A stretch of 17,517 nucleotides of DNA, taken from positions 1 through 17,517 of the forward strand of contig JAEWVM010000091.1 of assembly GCA_023396615.1 (NCBI GenBank), in the 5' to 3' direction. Under the pieces are notes generated by a model that was not told the origin of the DNA, did no database searches, and was given only the letters and a program-made list of their open reading frames with translations. The translations under genes and the position numbers were made by a program. The number at the start of each line of letters is the position of its first letter. The first letter of the stretch is position 1. Positions 1-9,323 of the stretch are shown piece by piece. The DNA comes from Spirochaetota bacterium (GTDB lineage: Bacteria; Spirochaetota; UBA4802; JAFGJZ01).

Positions 1-1942
1 AAAGTTTCTGAAGGGATTTGTTTCCGAAGATAAGACTTTCCTTTGAGTCCGATGCCATAATTAAAATGGAATCCTGCGAAACAAAGACGCTGTGATTGGA
101 AAAGAGTTTTCCGATAATTCCGTAGATCGCACATCTTTCGCGTGCGTATTCCTTTGTAGAAGGAACGAGGACGGCGTAAATTCCGTTTGCATTTATTTTC
201 GTTTTTATAAGCGAAATTACTGGAAGAGAAAACCTGTAACGGCTTTCGGTTATATCGAAAAGGTTGGGAATATCCAGAATAAGATCAAACCGGTCTTTTT
301 CAGTTGCAAGCTTGAAAAGCAGATCGCCGGTTTTAACCGCCGGTCCGTTCAATCCTGAAACCGGAGGACGGTTGAAATCTACAAATCGTCCGGGAACATA
401 ACTGAAAATTCTTCCTTCACGGAAATAGCTGAATGATTTTATTCCGAAAAACTGAGAGTTTCCTGAAAGAATGAGGGTTTTTTCGCCGCTTGAAATTATG
501 TGTGCCGCTAGGACTGCACGCTCCATTGATGTACGTGCGTATCCGCTGGTTTTAATTACAATTTTTCCGTTTGAACTTACAACCGATTCGCCCGGTGCTT
601 CGGGTCTGAATAAATCGGCGTTTGAATGTTTTAGAATTAATTCTGAACCGAAAGGCATCGCAAATTTTTTATGAAGAAAAATGAAAGACGGAATAAGAAT
701 AATGAGAATCACGAAAAAAAGAACTTTCTTGTATTCCGGCATTTTCTTCTGGGCGATATAAATTCCCGGAAGAACTATATTAAAAGCTGCTACGATGTAA
801 AAAAGCAGAAAGTATGAAAAAGTTGTAAACGGTATGAACATGATAGCTGAAAAAATACATGCAGGAAGAGCGAAGAATGAAGTTCCTATGATGTGATGAG
901 CTCTGGATTGGTCGGAACTTTTAAGTATAGATTTAAGAGAATGGCAAAGCGTGAATCCGAAAAGAAGTCCAAGCGGCACAAAAAAGAATAATGACTTAAA
1001 AACCGGGATTTCGCTTCCGAAGCGGCTTATCATTATAAAAAATATAAAAAAGAAAACAGGGTAGAGTATTTCAGAATAAATATACCACGACCGTAACCTT
1101 GCGAATGAAGAAAGTGCGTATCCGGTTAATATTGATATTACGGAAGTGCAGAGAAAAATGAATGCCGAAGTTGTACTTTCTCCGTAATAACGCATAAATG
1201 CAAGTGCGCCGAGAAAAAGATAAATTGCTATTGATGAGAAATTCAGAAAATTAAAAAATATTTCATCTTTGTCTGGTTCAGATTGCGGATTTTCTCCTGC
1301 AAAAACATCTTTTGCGAAGATATCTTCAGGCTGATATTTCAGGGAAATGAATGCTGCCGGAATAATGGATAATCCGAGAAATGAGACCGCCGCAAGTTTT
1401 GAAGCGGATAATGGAATAAAATGATAAATCAGAATGCCTGAAGCAAGTCCGAAAATGAAAAAGCCCATGTAGGTTAGAGCGCCTTTTTTTTCATCGAAAA
1501 ATTTTCCGCATGAAGCTTTGAGGAAATAATTGTTTTTGATACCGAGAAAAAACGGAACAGCAAGCGCTGCTGCCGCGTATAGAACCGGGCTGAAAATGAA
1601 TCTGCCGAGCACCGCTTCCGTGTTTGTTTCACCGGACTGACAGTAGAAGAAAAAAGCAAAGGCCGATGCCGCAAGAAACAATGCTTCGTTAACTAGAAAA
1701 AGAATGCGGGTTGATTGAATTTTTCTGAAAATGATGCGTCCGCAGAATTTTCCGATAAGATGGGCTATCAGTCCGCCCGCGATTACTATTTCAAAGACGT
1801 TTGCATAAGGGAATATCTGGCTGTAGACGGAAGAGAGTTTCATCATCAAGAATGAAGCTGCGGTCATAGAAAAAAATATGTTAAAATATATAAGTTTTCT
1901 TTGATAATTTTGAATATAATTGTACTGTTTGATCTCGCTCAT
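1..1942 (-). CDS. Polytopic membrane protein with degenerate spermidine-synthase-like C-terminal domain (partial)
   Basis: The frame stays open from ATG 1942 to the left edge (647 codons); the C-terminus lies outside the window. Residues 1 to about 430 are mostly hydrophobic, with about 12 predicted membrane segments. The rest is soluble and follows the order of the spermidine-synthase-like domain found fused to membrane domains in other bacteria. A stretch DRFDLILDIPN near residue 550 matches the family's YDVIIVDLPDP strand, followed by a serine/arginine-rich helix, INANGIYAVLVPS, and a late segment SILIMAS. The glycine loop that binds decarboxylated SAM (usually GGGDG) reads SGNSQ here, so aminopropyltransferase activity is doubtful. 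An AGAGG lies 10 nt before the start. The gene is separated from the upstream kinase by 250 bp and so is probably transcribed independently. The family call comes from motif order only; the role is unknown. Confidence 0.7.
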   Translation of the reverse strand, partial: MSEIKQYNYIQNYQRKLIYFNIFFSMTAASFLMMKLSSVYSQIFPYANVFEIVIAGGLIAHLIGKFCGRIIFRKIQSTRILFLVNEALFLAASAFAFFFYCQSGETNTEAVLGRFIFSPVLYAAAALAVPFFLGIKNNYFLKASCGKFFDEKKGALTYMGFFIFGLASGILIYHFIPLSASKLAAVSFLGLSIIPAAFISLKYQPEDIFAKDVFAGENPQSEPDKDEIFFNFLNFSSIAIYLFLGALAFMRYYGESTTSAFIFLCTSVISILTGYALSSFARLRSWYIYSEILYPVFFFIFFIMISRFGSEIPVFKSLFFFVPLGLLFGFTLCHSLKSILKSSDQSRAHHIIGTSFFALPACIFSAIMFIPFTTFSYFLLFYIVAAFNIVLPGIYIAQKKMPEYKKVLFFVILIILIPSFIFLHKKFAMPFGSELILKHSNADLFRPEAPGESVVSSNGKIVIKTSGYARTSMERAVLAAHIISSGEKTLILSGNSQFFGIKSFSYFREGRIFSYVPGRFVDFNRPPVSGLNGPAVKTGDLLFKLATEKDRFDLILDIPNLFDITESRYRFSLPVISLIKTKINANGIYAVLVPSTKEYARERCAIYGIIGKLFSNHSVFVSQDSILIMASDSKESLIFGNKSLQKL

Positions 1943-2192
1943 GAACGGGAAACCTCTGGTTCGGATTTTCTGATTCTGTTTTTCAATATAATAACCGACA
2001 TTTTTAGTCAGTTACAATATAAAACAAGACATTTTCTTTAAGTTTCTAGAAAAACTGTCTGCTTCGGCTTTTAATCCTTTTTTATCCGTTAAATCAACGG
2101 AAAATTTTGTTTTGATTCATTTTATGTTATAATGATTAATAAATTAACGATATATCCCCTCAGGCATTCTTCAGTTTAAATTAAAATTGATG
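1943..2192 (-). promoter_or_regulatory. Intergenic region with candidate promoter for the membrane protein
   Basis: This gap separates two minus-strand genes. On the minus strand a -35-like TTGTAA (2012-2017) and a -10-like TATTAT (1988-1993) are 18 bp apart, about 45 nt upstream of the start at 1942. A 6-bp stem TCCGTT/AACGGA (2085-2090, 2096-2101) lies further upstream, but no T tract follows it on the minus strand, so it is not a convincing terminator for the kinase gene. Nothing else was recognised. Confidence 0.35.
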
Positions 2193-4637
2193 TTATTTAC
2201 TTAAAACTGAATAAAGAGTTTGAGCCATTTTCCTGCCGCTAAGAGGTTTTTTTAAAAATGAATTGATCTTCAATGCCTTCATTTTCATCTCGACATCGGT
2301 ATCTATATATCCCGAACACAAGATAAAAGGAATTTCGGGGCGTATATTTCTGATTATTTCAGCAAGATCAAATCCGGTATGCCGGGGCATTGTGTAGTCC
2401 GAGATTACTGCATCAAAAAAGAAAGGTTTTTCTCTGAAGAGGGATAATGCTTTTTCGGGATCGCTGAATCCGAAGGCGCTGTAACCGAAATTTTTCAGTA
2501 GAGAAGAACCTGTTTTTACAAGATTTTCTTCATCATCTATGAGCAGTATATTTCCGGTTCCGTTTAAAAGTCCTGAATCATCGGCATCGTTCTCCTTTTC
2601 AGTGTTTTCTTCAACTGCAGGAATATAAATCGAAAAAACAGTTCCTTTTCCTTCTTTGCTTTTTACGCAGATTACACCTTTTAGCGATCGGATTATTCCA
2701 TGTACAACGGAAAGACCGAGTCCTGTTCCTTCTCCCTGCGGTTTTGTAGTGAAAAAAGGTTCGAATATACGGTCAATAATCTCATCCGGAATTCCATTTC
2801 CTGTGTCCGCAATTTTAATTTCAATATGTTTTCCTTCCTGAAGCGGTTCACATCCGAATTGTGTAGCGGAAGTGATTTCAATATCGTTGATTGAAATTTC
2901 CAGTGAGCCCCCTTTTTCTTTCAATGCATATCCGGCGTTTGTACACAGGTTCATTATTATCTGGTGAAGCTGTGTTTTGTCTGCAAGTATCGATGATTCG
3001 CTATTAAGTTTTTTGTGTATTTCAATAGTTGAAGGCAGCGACGCCCGGATAAGTTTTAATGCGTCCTCGATTACGTCTTTAGGTCTAATCGGCTGTTTTT
3101 CATGTTCCATCTGCCTGCTGAAGACGAGTATATGATTTATAAGATCTTTTGCGCGTTCTGCTGCGGATATTGTCTCTTGAAGGTAGCTTTTAATTTCCTC
3201 CTTATCGTCAAGAGATGACAAGGAAAGTTCAATATAGCCGAAGATTGCCCCCAGTATATTGTTGAAGTCATGGGCAATTCCTCCGGCAAGAGTTCCGATA
3301 GCTTCCATCTTTTGGCTCTGCCGCAGTTGATTTTCCATTGTAACTTCCTTTGTCCTGTCGCCTGCAATCGCGAGATACGCATTTATTTTTTGAGAATCAT
3401 CACGAACCGGTGTTACCTTCAGATTGATTGTATAAGAACTGCTGTCTTTTTTTGTCCCGTGAATTACCGAATTCCATGTTCCGCCCGATTTGAGTTTTTC
3501 CCAGATTTCGTCTGTTTCAATATCGCTGTTTTTGAGATCAAAGACCGAATCTTTTAAATCGTTTGCGGATTCACCGCTTATTTCCGATGCCGCCGGATTG
3601 GCAAAACTGATTTTGCGGTCAGGATTGATTATGAAAATAGCGTCCGCCGCCTGATTGATCGCCTGATTGAGTGTTGCCAGAATATTCTGTACCGGACTGC
3701 TGATTTTTCCGGACAGAAATAAAAGCAATAATCCTGAAATGAAAAGGCTTATTCCTGTCACGATTAAAATCAGATTGCGGTTTGAAAAGGCTAGAGTCAT
3801 CACTTCCTGTTTTGTCTGCGTGACGCCGATGCTCCATCCTGCGATATGAACAGGTGTAAAGCCTACCAGTTTCCGGGCACCGTTGAAGAAGTATTCTCCT
3901 GTTCCTGTTTCCTTATTTATCATTCTCTGTGATATTTCGCGGACATCTTTGTTTTCTTTTAACGTGTCGATCTTCAGAATAAATTTCTTTTCGGGGTGAG
4001 CGATTATTATTCCGTTCCGGTCTATCATGAAGCCGAAGCCTGTTTTTCCGAGTTCAAGCGATGAGATATATCGCAGAAGATAGTCAGCCTTGACTACGCC
4101 GACTATACCTCCGAGAAATTCACCTCGTTCCGATAGAATCGGTGCGCAGATTCCAAAGACGGGGTATCCTGAAACTAAAGAGTAGTTTACTGATCCTATC
4201 GCAACTTTGCCTTTTTTTGCCTCCTGAAAATATTCTCTTGATGAAAGAGATAATCCGATTCGATCAGGATCTACTCCGTCAGCTCTGATTATTCCCTCGG
4301 AATCGACCATGGTGATTCCTTCATAGTCAATGCCGATTATTTTATCGAGGTCGGAAAGCATCTTGGATATATCATTATATTTTTTCTTTGTTACCAGTTC
4401 GCGTATGACTGGATCTTCCGCTGTTTTTTTTAAAACGTTAAGATCTTTGTTTATTGCGGTTTCTACCATGCTTGAAAGACTTTTCGCGATTTGGATATTC
4501 TGGATTCTGGATATCTCCTCCATTGCGTTTGAAGAGTTTCTGAAGATAATAGCGGCCGCTGTCACAAGAGGAACAATCGATATCAGGACTCCAACAAGAA
4601 TTATTTTCAGCCGCAGCGATATCTGTCTGCTCTTCAT
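2193..4637 (-). CDS. Membrane-bound hybrid sensor histidine kinase (dCache-PAS-HisKA-HATPase-receiver)
   Basis: This 814-residue protein should sense an extracytoplasmic small molecule and autophosphorylate. Membrane helices at about 11-33 and 288-309 bracket a periplasmic double-Cache domain (about 35-280), which is a typical bacterial ligand sensor. A PAS domain follows (about 315-430). The dimerisation helix carries GGIAHDFNN with the phospho-accepting His456. The ATPase domain shows the N box (N563, N567), DTGNGIP (611-617), FEPFFTTK (625-632) and GEGTGLGLS (635-643). A C-terminal receiver (about 695-814) has acidic pair D701/D702, phospho-acceptor D747, S775 and K797. All catalytic positions appear intact. 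No output domain is present, so phosphate probably passes to a histidine phosphotransfer protein or response regulator encoded elsewhere, or the receiver tunes the kinase. GGAG 8 nt before ATG 4637 supports the start. The ligand is not predictable. Confidence 0.93.
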   Translation of the reverse strand: MKSRQISLRLKIILVGVLISIVPLVTAAAIIFRNSSNAMEEISRIQNIQIAKSLSSMVETAINKDLNVLKKTAEDPVIRELVTKKKYNDISKMLSDLDKIIGIDYEGITMVDSEGIIRADGVDPDRIGLSLSSREYFQEAKKGKVAIGSVNYSLVSGYPVFGICAPILSERGEFLGGIVGVVKADYLLRYISSLELGKTGFGFMIDRNGIIIAHPEKKFILKIDTLKENKDVREISQRMINKETGTGEYFFNGARKLVGFTPVHIAGWSIGVTQTKQEVMTLAFSNRNLILIVTGISLFISGLLLLFLSGKISSPVQNILATLNQAINQAADAIFIINPDRKISFANPAASEISGESANDLKDSVFDLKNSDIETDEIWEKLKSGGTWNSVIHGTKKDSSSYTINLKVTPVRDDSQKINAYLAIAGDRTKEVTMENQLRQSQKMEAIGTLAGGIAHDFNNILGAIFGYIELSLSSLDDKEEIKSYLQETISAAERAKDLINHILVFSRQMEHEKQPIRPKDVIEDALKLIRASLPSTIEIHKKLNSESSILADKTQLHQIIMNLCTNAGYALKEKGGSLEISINDIEITSATQFGCEPLQEGKHIEIKIADTGNGIPDEIIDRIFEPFFTTKPQGEGTGLGLSVVHGIIRSLKGVICVKSKEGKGTVFSIYIPAVEENTEKENDADDSGLLNGTGNILLIDDEENLVKTGSSLLKNFGYSAFGFSDPEKALSLFREKPFFFDAVISDYTMPRHTGFDLAEIIRNIRPEIPFILCSGYIDTDVEMKMKALKINSFLKKPLSGRKMAQTLYSVLSK

Positions 4638-4674
4638 GCACTTTGCTCCTGCAGGGTATAGAAAACCGTCATTT

Positions 4675-4703
4675 ATTCTATACAGATTTTCAGTTTAAGT
4701 CAA
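4675..4703 (-). promoter_or_regulatory. Sigma70-type promoter for the hybrid kinase
   Basis: On the minus strand a -35 TTGACT (4698-4703) and a -10 TAGAAT (4675-4680) are separated by exactly 17 bp, each one base from consensus. The predicted transcript would begin near 4668 and leave a leader of roughly 30 nt before the ATG at 4637. This is among the best promoters in the window by eye. Confidence 0.7.
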
Positions 4704-4750
4704 GATTTGATTTTTATATAAAAGGCATGAAAAATTATTAATTTTGATTC

Positions 4751-4789
4751 TTGACGCCGGTTTGAAGCGGAATATTTTCAGGTTCGGAG
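4751..4789 (+). promoter_or_regulatory. Candidate dnaE promoter and ribosome binding site
   Basis: TTGACG (4751-4756) and TATTTT (4773-4778), 16 bp apart, form a plausible promoter close to dnaE. CGGAG at 4785-4789 sits 6 nt before the ATG at 4796 and decides that start. The region is shared with the divergent kinase promoter, with the two -35 boxes about 50 bp apart. The -10 match is weak. Confidence 0.45.
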
Positions 4790-4795
4790 TTTATT

Positions 4796-7700
4796 ATGAG
4801 TTTTGTTCATCTTCATGTTCACACTGATTATTCCGCCCTCGACGGGGCGATTAAGGTTGATGAGCTGATTTCTTCAGCCGTGAAATATAATATGAAGGCG
4901 GTTGCGGTAACTGACCATGGAAACATGGCATGTGCCATAGACTTTTATAAAAAAGCCGTCAAAGCCGGAATAAAACCCATCATAGGGCAGGAATTTTATA
5001 TTGCTCCGAAGTCGCGTTTTGAGAAAACAAAATCTGAAGATGAAGATACTGCGTATCACTTGATACTTCTTGCAGAAAACTATGAAGGCTACAGAAATTT
5101 GATGGAGCTTTCTTCAATCGGATATACCGAAGGATATTATTATAAACCCAGAATAGACAGGGAATGTCTTGAAAAATTTTCAAAAAATCTCATCTGTGCA
5201 AGTGCCTGCATAGGCGGCGAGATTCCGCAGTTCATTCTTTCTAATAAAAAGGAAGAAGCGAAAAAAACCGCGCTCTATTATAAGGAGCTTTTCGGTCCGG
5301 GGCGTTTTTATCTTGAGCTTCAGGATCATGGTCTAAAAGAACAGAAAATTGTTAACCGCGAACTTGCACTTCTTTCCAAAGAGCTTGAGATACCGCTTAT
5401 AGCGACAAACGACTGCCACTATCTCAACAAAGAAGATTCCTTTGCACATGAAGTTCTTCTATGCGTTCAGACGGGAAAAACCATCTCCGACGAAAGACGT
5501 ATGCGTTTTGACACCGAGGAGTTTTACTTTAAGACAAGTGAGGAGATGTCTTCGCTTTTTTCGGAATATCCCGATTCGATTTATAATACTGTAAAAATCG
5601 CGGAAATGATAAACATCGAGCTTCCTCTCGATAAACCGGTTCTTCCTGTTTTTGAGGTTCCGGCAGGGCATACTCTTAACAGTTACATGAAAGAAATCGT
5701 CGAGAAGGGTGCGCATAAAAAATTCGGTGAAACTATTCCTGATAATGTGCGCGAGAGAATAGACTATGAGCTCGGCGTAATCTTCAAGATGGATTTTGCA
5801 GGTTACTTTCTGATCGTTTGGGATTTCATCAATCACTCGCGCGAAGTCGGAATACCGGTCGGTCCGGGTAGAGGTTCTGCCGCAGGTTCAATCGTCAGTT
5901 ACTGCATGGGAATAACTCAGCTTAATCCGCTTGATTATAATCTTCTCTTTGAGCGGTTTCTTAACCCTGACAGAAAGGAAATGCCCGATATGGATATTGA
6001 CTTCTGCGCAGACAGACGCGAAGAAGTCATACAGTATGTAAAAAATAAATACGGCGAAGATCATGTTTCGCAGATTATAACTTATAACACAATGGCTCCG
6101 AAGGCTGCAGTGAAAGACGTTGCACGCGTTCTTGATGTTCCGTTCAACGCGGCAAATGCAATCACTAAAATGATCACCGAGAAAAACCTAAAGAAGTCAA
6201 TCGATGCATCGAAAGATCTGCAGAAATTCATTAAAGAGAATGACGAAAACAAAAAGATAATAGATATTTCACTTCGTCTCGAAGGTTTACTTCGCTCATT
6301 CGGAAAACACGCGGCCGGAATTGTAATTTCGAAAGAACCGCTGACTCATTATGTTCCGCTTTATAAGGATCCGAAGGAAGGAAGTATAATCAGTCAGTAT
6401 GATAAGATTTTCGCGGAATCAGCAGGTCTTGTTAAAATGGACTTTCTGGGCCTCAAGAACCTTACGGTTATTGAAAGCGCCGTAAATCTCATACGTAAGC
6501 ACAAGGATAAGAATTTTGATATAGAGAAAGTCGCGATTGACGACAAGGAGACTTTTGATCTTTTAAGAAAAGCTGAAACGGACGGCGTCTTTCAGCTCGA
6601 ATCTCCGGGCATGCAGAATCTTTTGCGCCGTCTCGGACCGACTGAATTTGAAGACATCATCGCATGCGGCGCGCTTTATAGACCCGGTCCTCTTGAGTCG
6701 GGAATGGCTGATCAGTATGTTCAGCGAAAGCATAATGCCTCGCTTGTAAAATACGAACATCCTGTTCTTGAACCTGTTCTTAAGGATACTCTCGGAGTTA
6801 TCATCTATCAGGAACAGGTAATGAAGATATCCCAGGTCATGGGCGGTTTCACCATGGGCGAAGCGGACAAGCTCCGTAAAGCCATGGGAAAGAAGAAGAT
6901 GGAAATCGTAAACGAGATGCGTGACAAGTTTCTCAAAGGCGCGAAGGATAAAAAGATTCCGTCAAATGTGGCCGAAGAAATATACGACGCGATGAGTAAA
7001 TTTGCCGAGTACGGTTTCAATAAGTCACATGCTGCTGCATACGGGCTTGTAACTTATCAGACAGCATATCTAAAAGCGCATTACAGAACGGAATATATGT
7101 GCGCGCTTTTATCCGTTTATATCGGCGATCAGGACGACGTAAAAAAATACCTAACAGACTGCCGTGCAGGGGGAATAGAAATACTTCCGCCTGATGTAAA
7201 CAAAAGCTATTACGGTTTTTCAATCGAAGGCGATAAGAAAATCAGATTCGGACTTAATGCCGTAAAAGGCATGGGCGAAAAGGCCATTCAGGAAATAATC
7301 GCGGCCCGTGAATCGAACGGCGAGTTTAAGACTCTCAGGGATTTCCTTGAAAATGTTGCGCTTTCAGCCTTAAACAAAGGAACACTCGAGGCTCTCGTTA
7401 AAAGCGGCGCGTTCAGTTCAATCGAGCCGAACAGAGCAAAACTTTATACGTCCATCGACAGAATGACGGATGCCGCGAAAAGATTTCAGAATGAAAAGAA
7501 ATCAGGTCAAGCTAATCTTTTCGGTTCAGCTTCGGTGGATATTGAGCTTCCTAAGATGACAGATTTTCCGGATTCGCTCAAACTGACGTACGAGAAGGAA
7601 ACGCTTGGTCTTTATATTTCGGGTCATCCGCTTGAAAAATACGAGCGCGAGATCCGTGCTTTTTCGAGCTGTTCGACTGCGAAGCTTGAAGAAAGAACTG

Positions 7701-8215
7701 AGAACGTGTCGTTAGTGGGCTTAATTGAAAATCCCCAGAAGAGAATTTCGAAAAAGGGAAAAACTTACGTAACGGCGCTTCTTGAAGACCTTGACGGAGC
7801 CGTTGAAATATTCATCTTTGAAAAGGTTTTGAAGAAATATGAAGAAATTATTTTTTCGAATGAAGTCGTTATGGTTTCGGGTAAAATTGACGCCGAAGAC
7901 GAAGTGAAACGCAAGATAATAGTTGATGATATAATTCCGATCAAGCAGGCGAGAGCGAAAGCGATATCAGCGGTTCATGTGAGCATCGATCCGATTTTTG
8001 TAGATGATGAGACTCTTGAAAAAATAAGAAGCGCGATTGAAAACAACAGGGGCAATTGTCCAGTTTATTTCCATGTCGCGAACCAGTATATTCCTGAGAA
8101 AATAGTCAGAGCAAACGGATTCTATAATATAAACCCGACGGATTCTCTGCTCAACACTCTTTCTGAATGTCTTGGTGATGATTGTGTGCGATTCAGTTTC
8201 AAAGGCTGCGCTTAA
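4796..8215 (+). CDS. dnaE: DNA polymerase III subunit alpha
   Basis: This is the catalytic subunit of the replicative polymerase, which adds dNTPs at the fork as part of the holoenzyme. The 1139 residues match the usual DnaE length. The N-terminal PHP domain starts with HLHVHTDYSALDG (5-17) and keeps TDHGNMA (39-45). The C-family polymerase core has GPGRGSAAGS (356-365), the catalytic pair in PDMDIDF (D400 and D402) and a third acidic residue in VKMDFLGL (D549). FGKHAAG (502-508), GVFQLES (597-603) and FNKSHAAAYG (741-750) are also conserved. A helix-hairpin-helix region (about 820-880), a clamp-binding peptide QANLF (905-909) and an OB-fold (about 970-1050) follow. No DnaQ-like exonuclease is inserted, so this is DnaE and not PolC. 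It appears monocistronic. Confidence 0.98.
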   Translation: MSFVHLHVHTDYSALDGAIKVDELISSAVKYNMKAVAVTDHGNMACAIDFYKKAVKAGIKPIIGQEFYIAPKSRFEKTKSEDEDTAYHLILLAENYEGYRNLMELSSIGYTEGYYYKPRIDRECLEKFSKNLICASACIGGEIPQFILSNKKEEAKKTALYYKELFGPGRFYLELQDHGLKEQKIVNRELALLSKELEIPLIATNDCHYLNKEDSFAHEVLLCVQTGKTISDERRMRFDTEEFYFKTSEEMSSLFSEYPDSIYNTVKIAEMINIELPLDKPVLPVFEVPAGHTLNSYMKEIVEKGAHKKFGETIPDNVRERIDYELGVIFKMDFAGYFLIVWDFINHSREVGIPVGPGRGSAAGSIVSYCMGITQLNPLDYNLLFERFLNPDRKEMPDMDIDFCADRREEVIQYVKNKYGEDHVSQIITYNTMAPKAAVKDVARVLDVPFNAANAITKMITEKNLKKSIDASKDLQKFIKENDENKKIIDISLRLEGLLRSFGKHAAGIVISKEPLTHYVPLYKDPKEGSIISQYDKIFAESAGLVKMDFLGLKNLTVIESAVNLIRKHKDKNFDIEKVAIDDKETFDLLRKAETDGVFQLESPGMQNLLRRLGPTEFEDIIACGALYRPGPLESGMADQYVQRKHNASLVKYEHPVLEPVLKDTLGVIIYQEQVMKISQVMGGFTMGEADKLRKAMGKKKMEIVNEMRDKFLKGAKDKKIPSNVAEEIYDAMSKFAEYGFNKSHAAAYGLVTYQTAYLKAHYRTEYMCALLSVYIGDQDDVKKYLTDCRAGGIEILPPDVNKSYYGFSIEGDKKIRFGLNAVKGMGEKAIQEIIAARESNGEFKTLRDFLENVALSALNKGTLEALVKSGAFSSIEPNRAKLYTSIDRMTDAAKRFQNEKKSGQANLFGSASVDIELPKMTDFPDSLKLTYEKETLGLYISGHPLEKYEREIRAFSSCSTAKLEERTENVSLVGLIENPQKRISKKGKTYVTALLEDLDGAVEIFIFEKVLKKYEEIIFSNEVVMVSGKIDAEDEVKRKIIVDDIIPIKQARAKAISAVHVSIDPIFVDDETLEKIRSAIENNRGNCPVYFHVANQYIPEKIVRANGFYNINPTDSLLNTLSECLGDDCVRFSFKGCA

Positions 8216-9258
8216 TTTATTCTTTTGATATGAGTCTTTAAAAGCGAATATCCGGGCGATGATGAAAGGATTTTTTCATTGGGACCGGTGGCGCACAGAT
8301 AAGCACCGGCAAATCTGTTAAAGAGCTTATTCATAAGATTTGCCGTGCTGATTGCGATTGAATTATCTATTCTGCAGTTGTCGCGCAGATAAATTCTGAG
8401 TTCATCTTTATATGTGATGATTCTGTTTTCGAGAAGCGTTCCGACTGTCATGATTATCTTGTCGTTTATATCAAGCAGATTTGAACTTCCCCATTCGCCG
8501 ATTATTGTTATTTGAGAATCATTTAGTCCGTCATAGATTCCGCTGTCATTTATCATTTCACCGTTAAGAATAATCTTTCCGTCTTTTTTCTTGAAGACGA
8601 CATCAGCTTTCAGTTTGTTATCTTTTTTGATAACAGGGGAGGCTTCAATTTCTTTTTTGACTTCGAAGCTGATACGTTTTTCAATACTCTTGAAATAGAT
8701 CTTCATCTTGGTATTGATGTGTTCCGTATTTCCGTCTGTTTCGATGAAGTTTAAAGTAAAAAGCGAATCGAAACGTTTTTTGTCGCTTCTAAATGCTTCT
8801 ATGACGCTTTTCATCGGTTCATCGTGAAACTTCATGCCTGAAAAAAACAGGCTGTGGTCCGCTTTCAGTTTTCTTATCAGGTCGTGGTCGTAATGCCTGT
8901 AAGGAATCATAAAGCTGATGTTAAGATTTTCGAAATCACGAGATAGAGATAAAAGCATGAAAGCCGAAATAACCGATCTGAAAAGCTCGGATCTGTCCTC
9001 ATGTTCGCTGTTATGAATTGTATTGTGATAGCTCATCACGATGACAAACGGCGGCGCGTCCGTTTTGGACAGTGAAACTATTTCTTCCTGAATGAAGGCA
9101 AGGGTTCCGTTCTGGCGCAGTTTGAGCCTCACGCTTTCAAGATTTGAAAGTTCCGCTGTCTCTGACGGAACAATATTCTGTTCCGAAAGTATGGTTTCAA
9201 CACGGTTTTGAAGAAACTTGTCTTCAAGAAGAATTATTGCTTTATTACTGTATCTCAT
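8212..9258 (-). CDS. Uncharacterised protein, possibly with an atypical receiver-like N-terminus
   Basis: I do not recognise this family. The frame can be extended to ATG 9333, but the extra 25 residues overlap the divergent methyltransferase start and lack a properly spaced ribosome binding site. ATG 9258 (348 residues, MRYSNKAII onward) is preferred, with a weak GGA 8 nt upstream. No signal peptide or membrane helix is seen. The first 80 or so residues alternate hydrophobic strands and charged helices, ending in PPFVIVMSYHN, which is loosely like a response-regulator fold but without a clear acidic pocket. The middle is lysine- and glutamate-rich. The C-terminal part (about 230-348) contains strand-like segments and TANLMNKLFNRFAGAYLC. 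Its stop codon overlaps the dnaE stop tail to tail (8212-8215). The similarity to a receiver is speculative. Confidence 0.7.
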   Translation of the reverse strand: MRYSNKAIILLEDKFLQNRVETILSEQNIVPSETAELSNLESVRLKLRQNGTLAFIQEEIVSLSKTDAPPFVIVMSYHNTIHNSEHEDRSELFRSVISAFMLLSLSRDFENLNISFMIPYRHYDHDLIRKLKADHSLFFSGMKFHDEPMKSVIEAFRSDKKRFDSLFTLNFIETDGNTEHINTKMKIYFKSIEKRISFEVKKEIEASPVIKKDNKLKADVVFKKKDGKIILNGEMINDSGIYDGLNDSQITIIGEWGSSNLLDINDKIIMTVGTLLENRIITYKDELRIYLRDNCRIDNSIAISTANLMNKLFNRFAGAYLCATGPNEKILSSSPGYSLLKTHIKRIN

Positions 9259-9323
9259 TTGACAAATCCATGCACTATATTTAAGCACATAATCAGGAAG
9301 AATCAAGAAAATTAAGGTGAGCC
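9259..9323. promoter_or_regulatory. Short divergent intergenic region upstream of the methyltransferase-panC run
   Basis: Only 65 bp separate the unknown minus-strand gene from the methyltransferase gene, so promoters for both directions should lie here or overlap the coding ends. On the plus strand a perfect -35-like TTGACA occupies 9259-9264, but no good -10 stands at 16-18 bp; a TATAAT-like CATAAT at 9288-9293 is too far away. On the minus strand TATAGT (rc of 9273-9278) is a possible -10. AAGGTG at 9314-9319 is the ribosome binding site for the methyltransferase. Promoter assignment is weak. Confidence 0.3.

Noticed and set aside
92..674. Plus-strand open frames at 92-358 and 471-674
   Set aside because: They lie opposite the long continuous minus-strand frame 1942-1, which has clear membrane segments and domain motifs.
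2085..2101. Small hairpin TCCGTT/AACGGA as terminator of the kinase gene
   Set aside because: On the minus strand it is followed by A-rich sequence and not T-rich, and the stem is only 6 bp.
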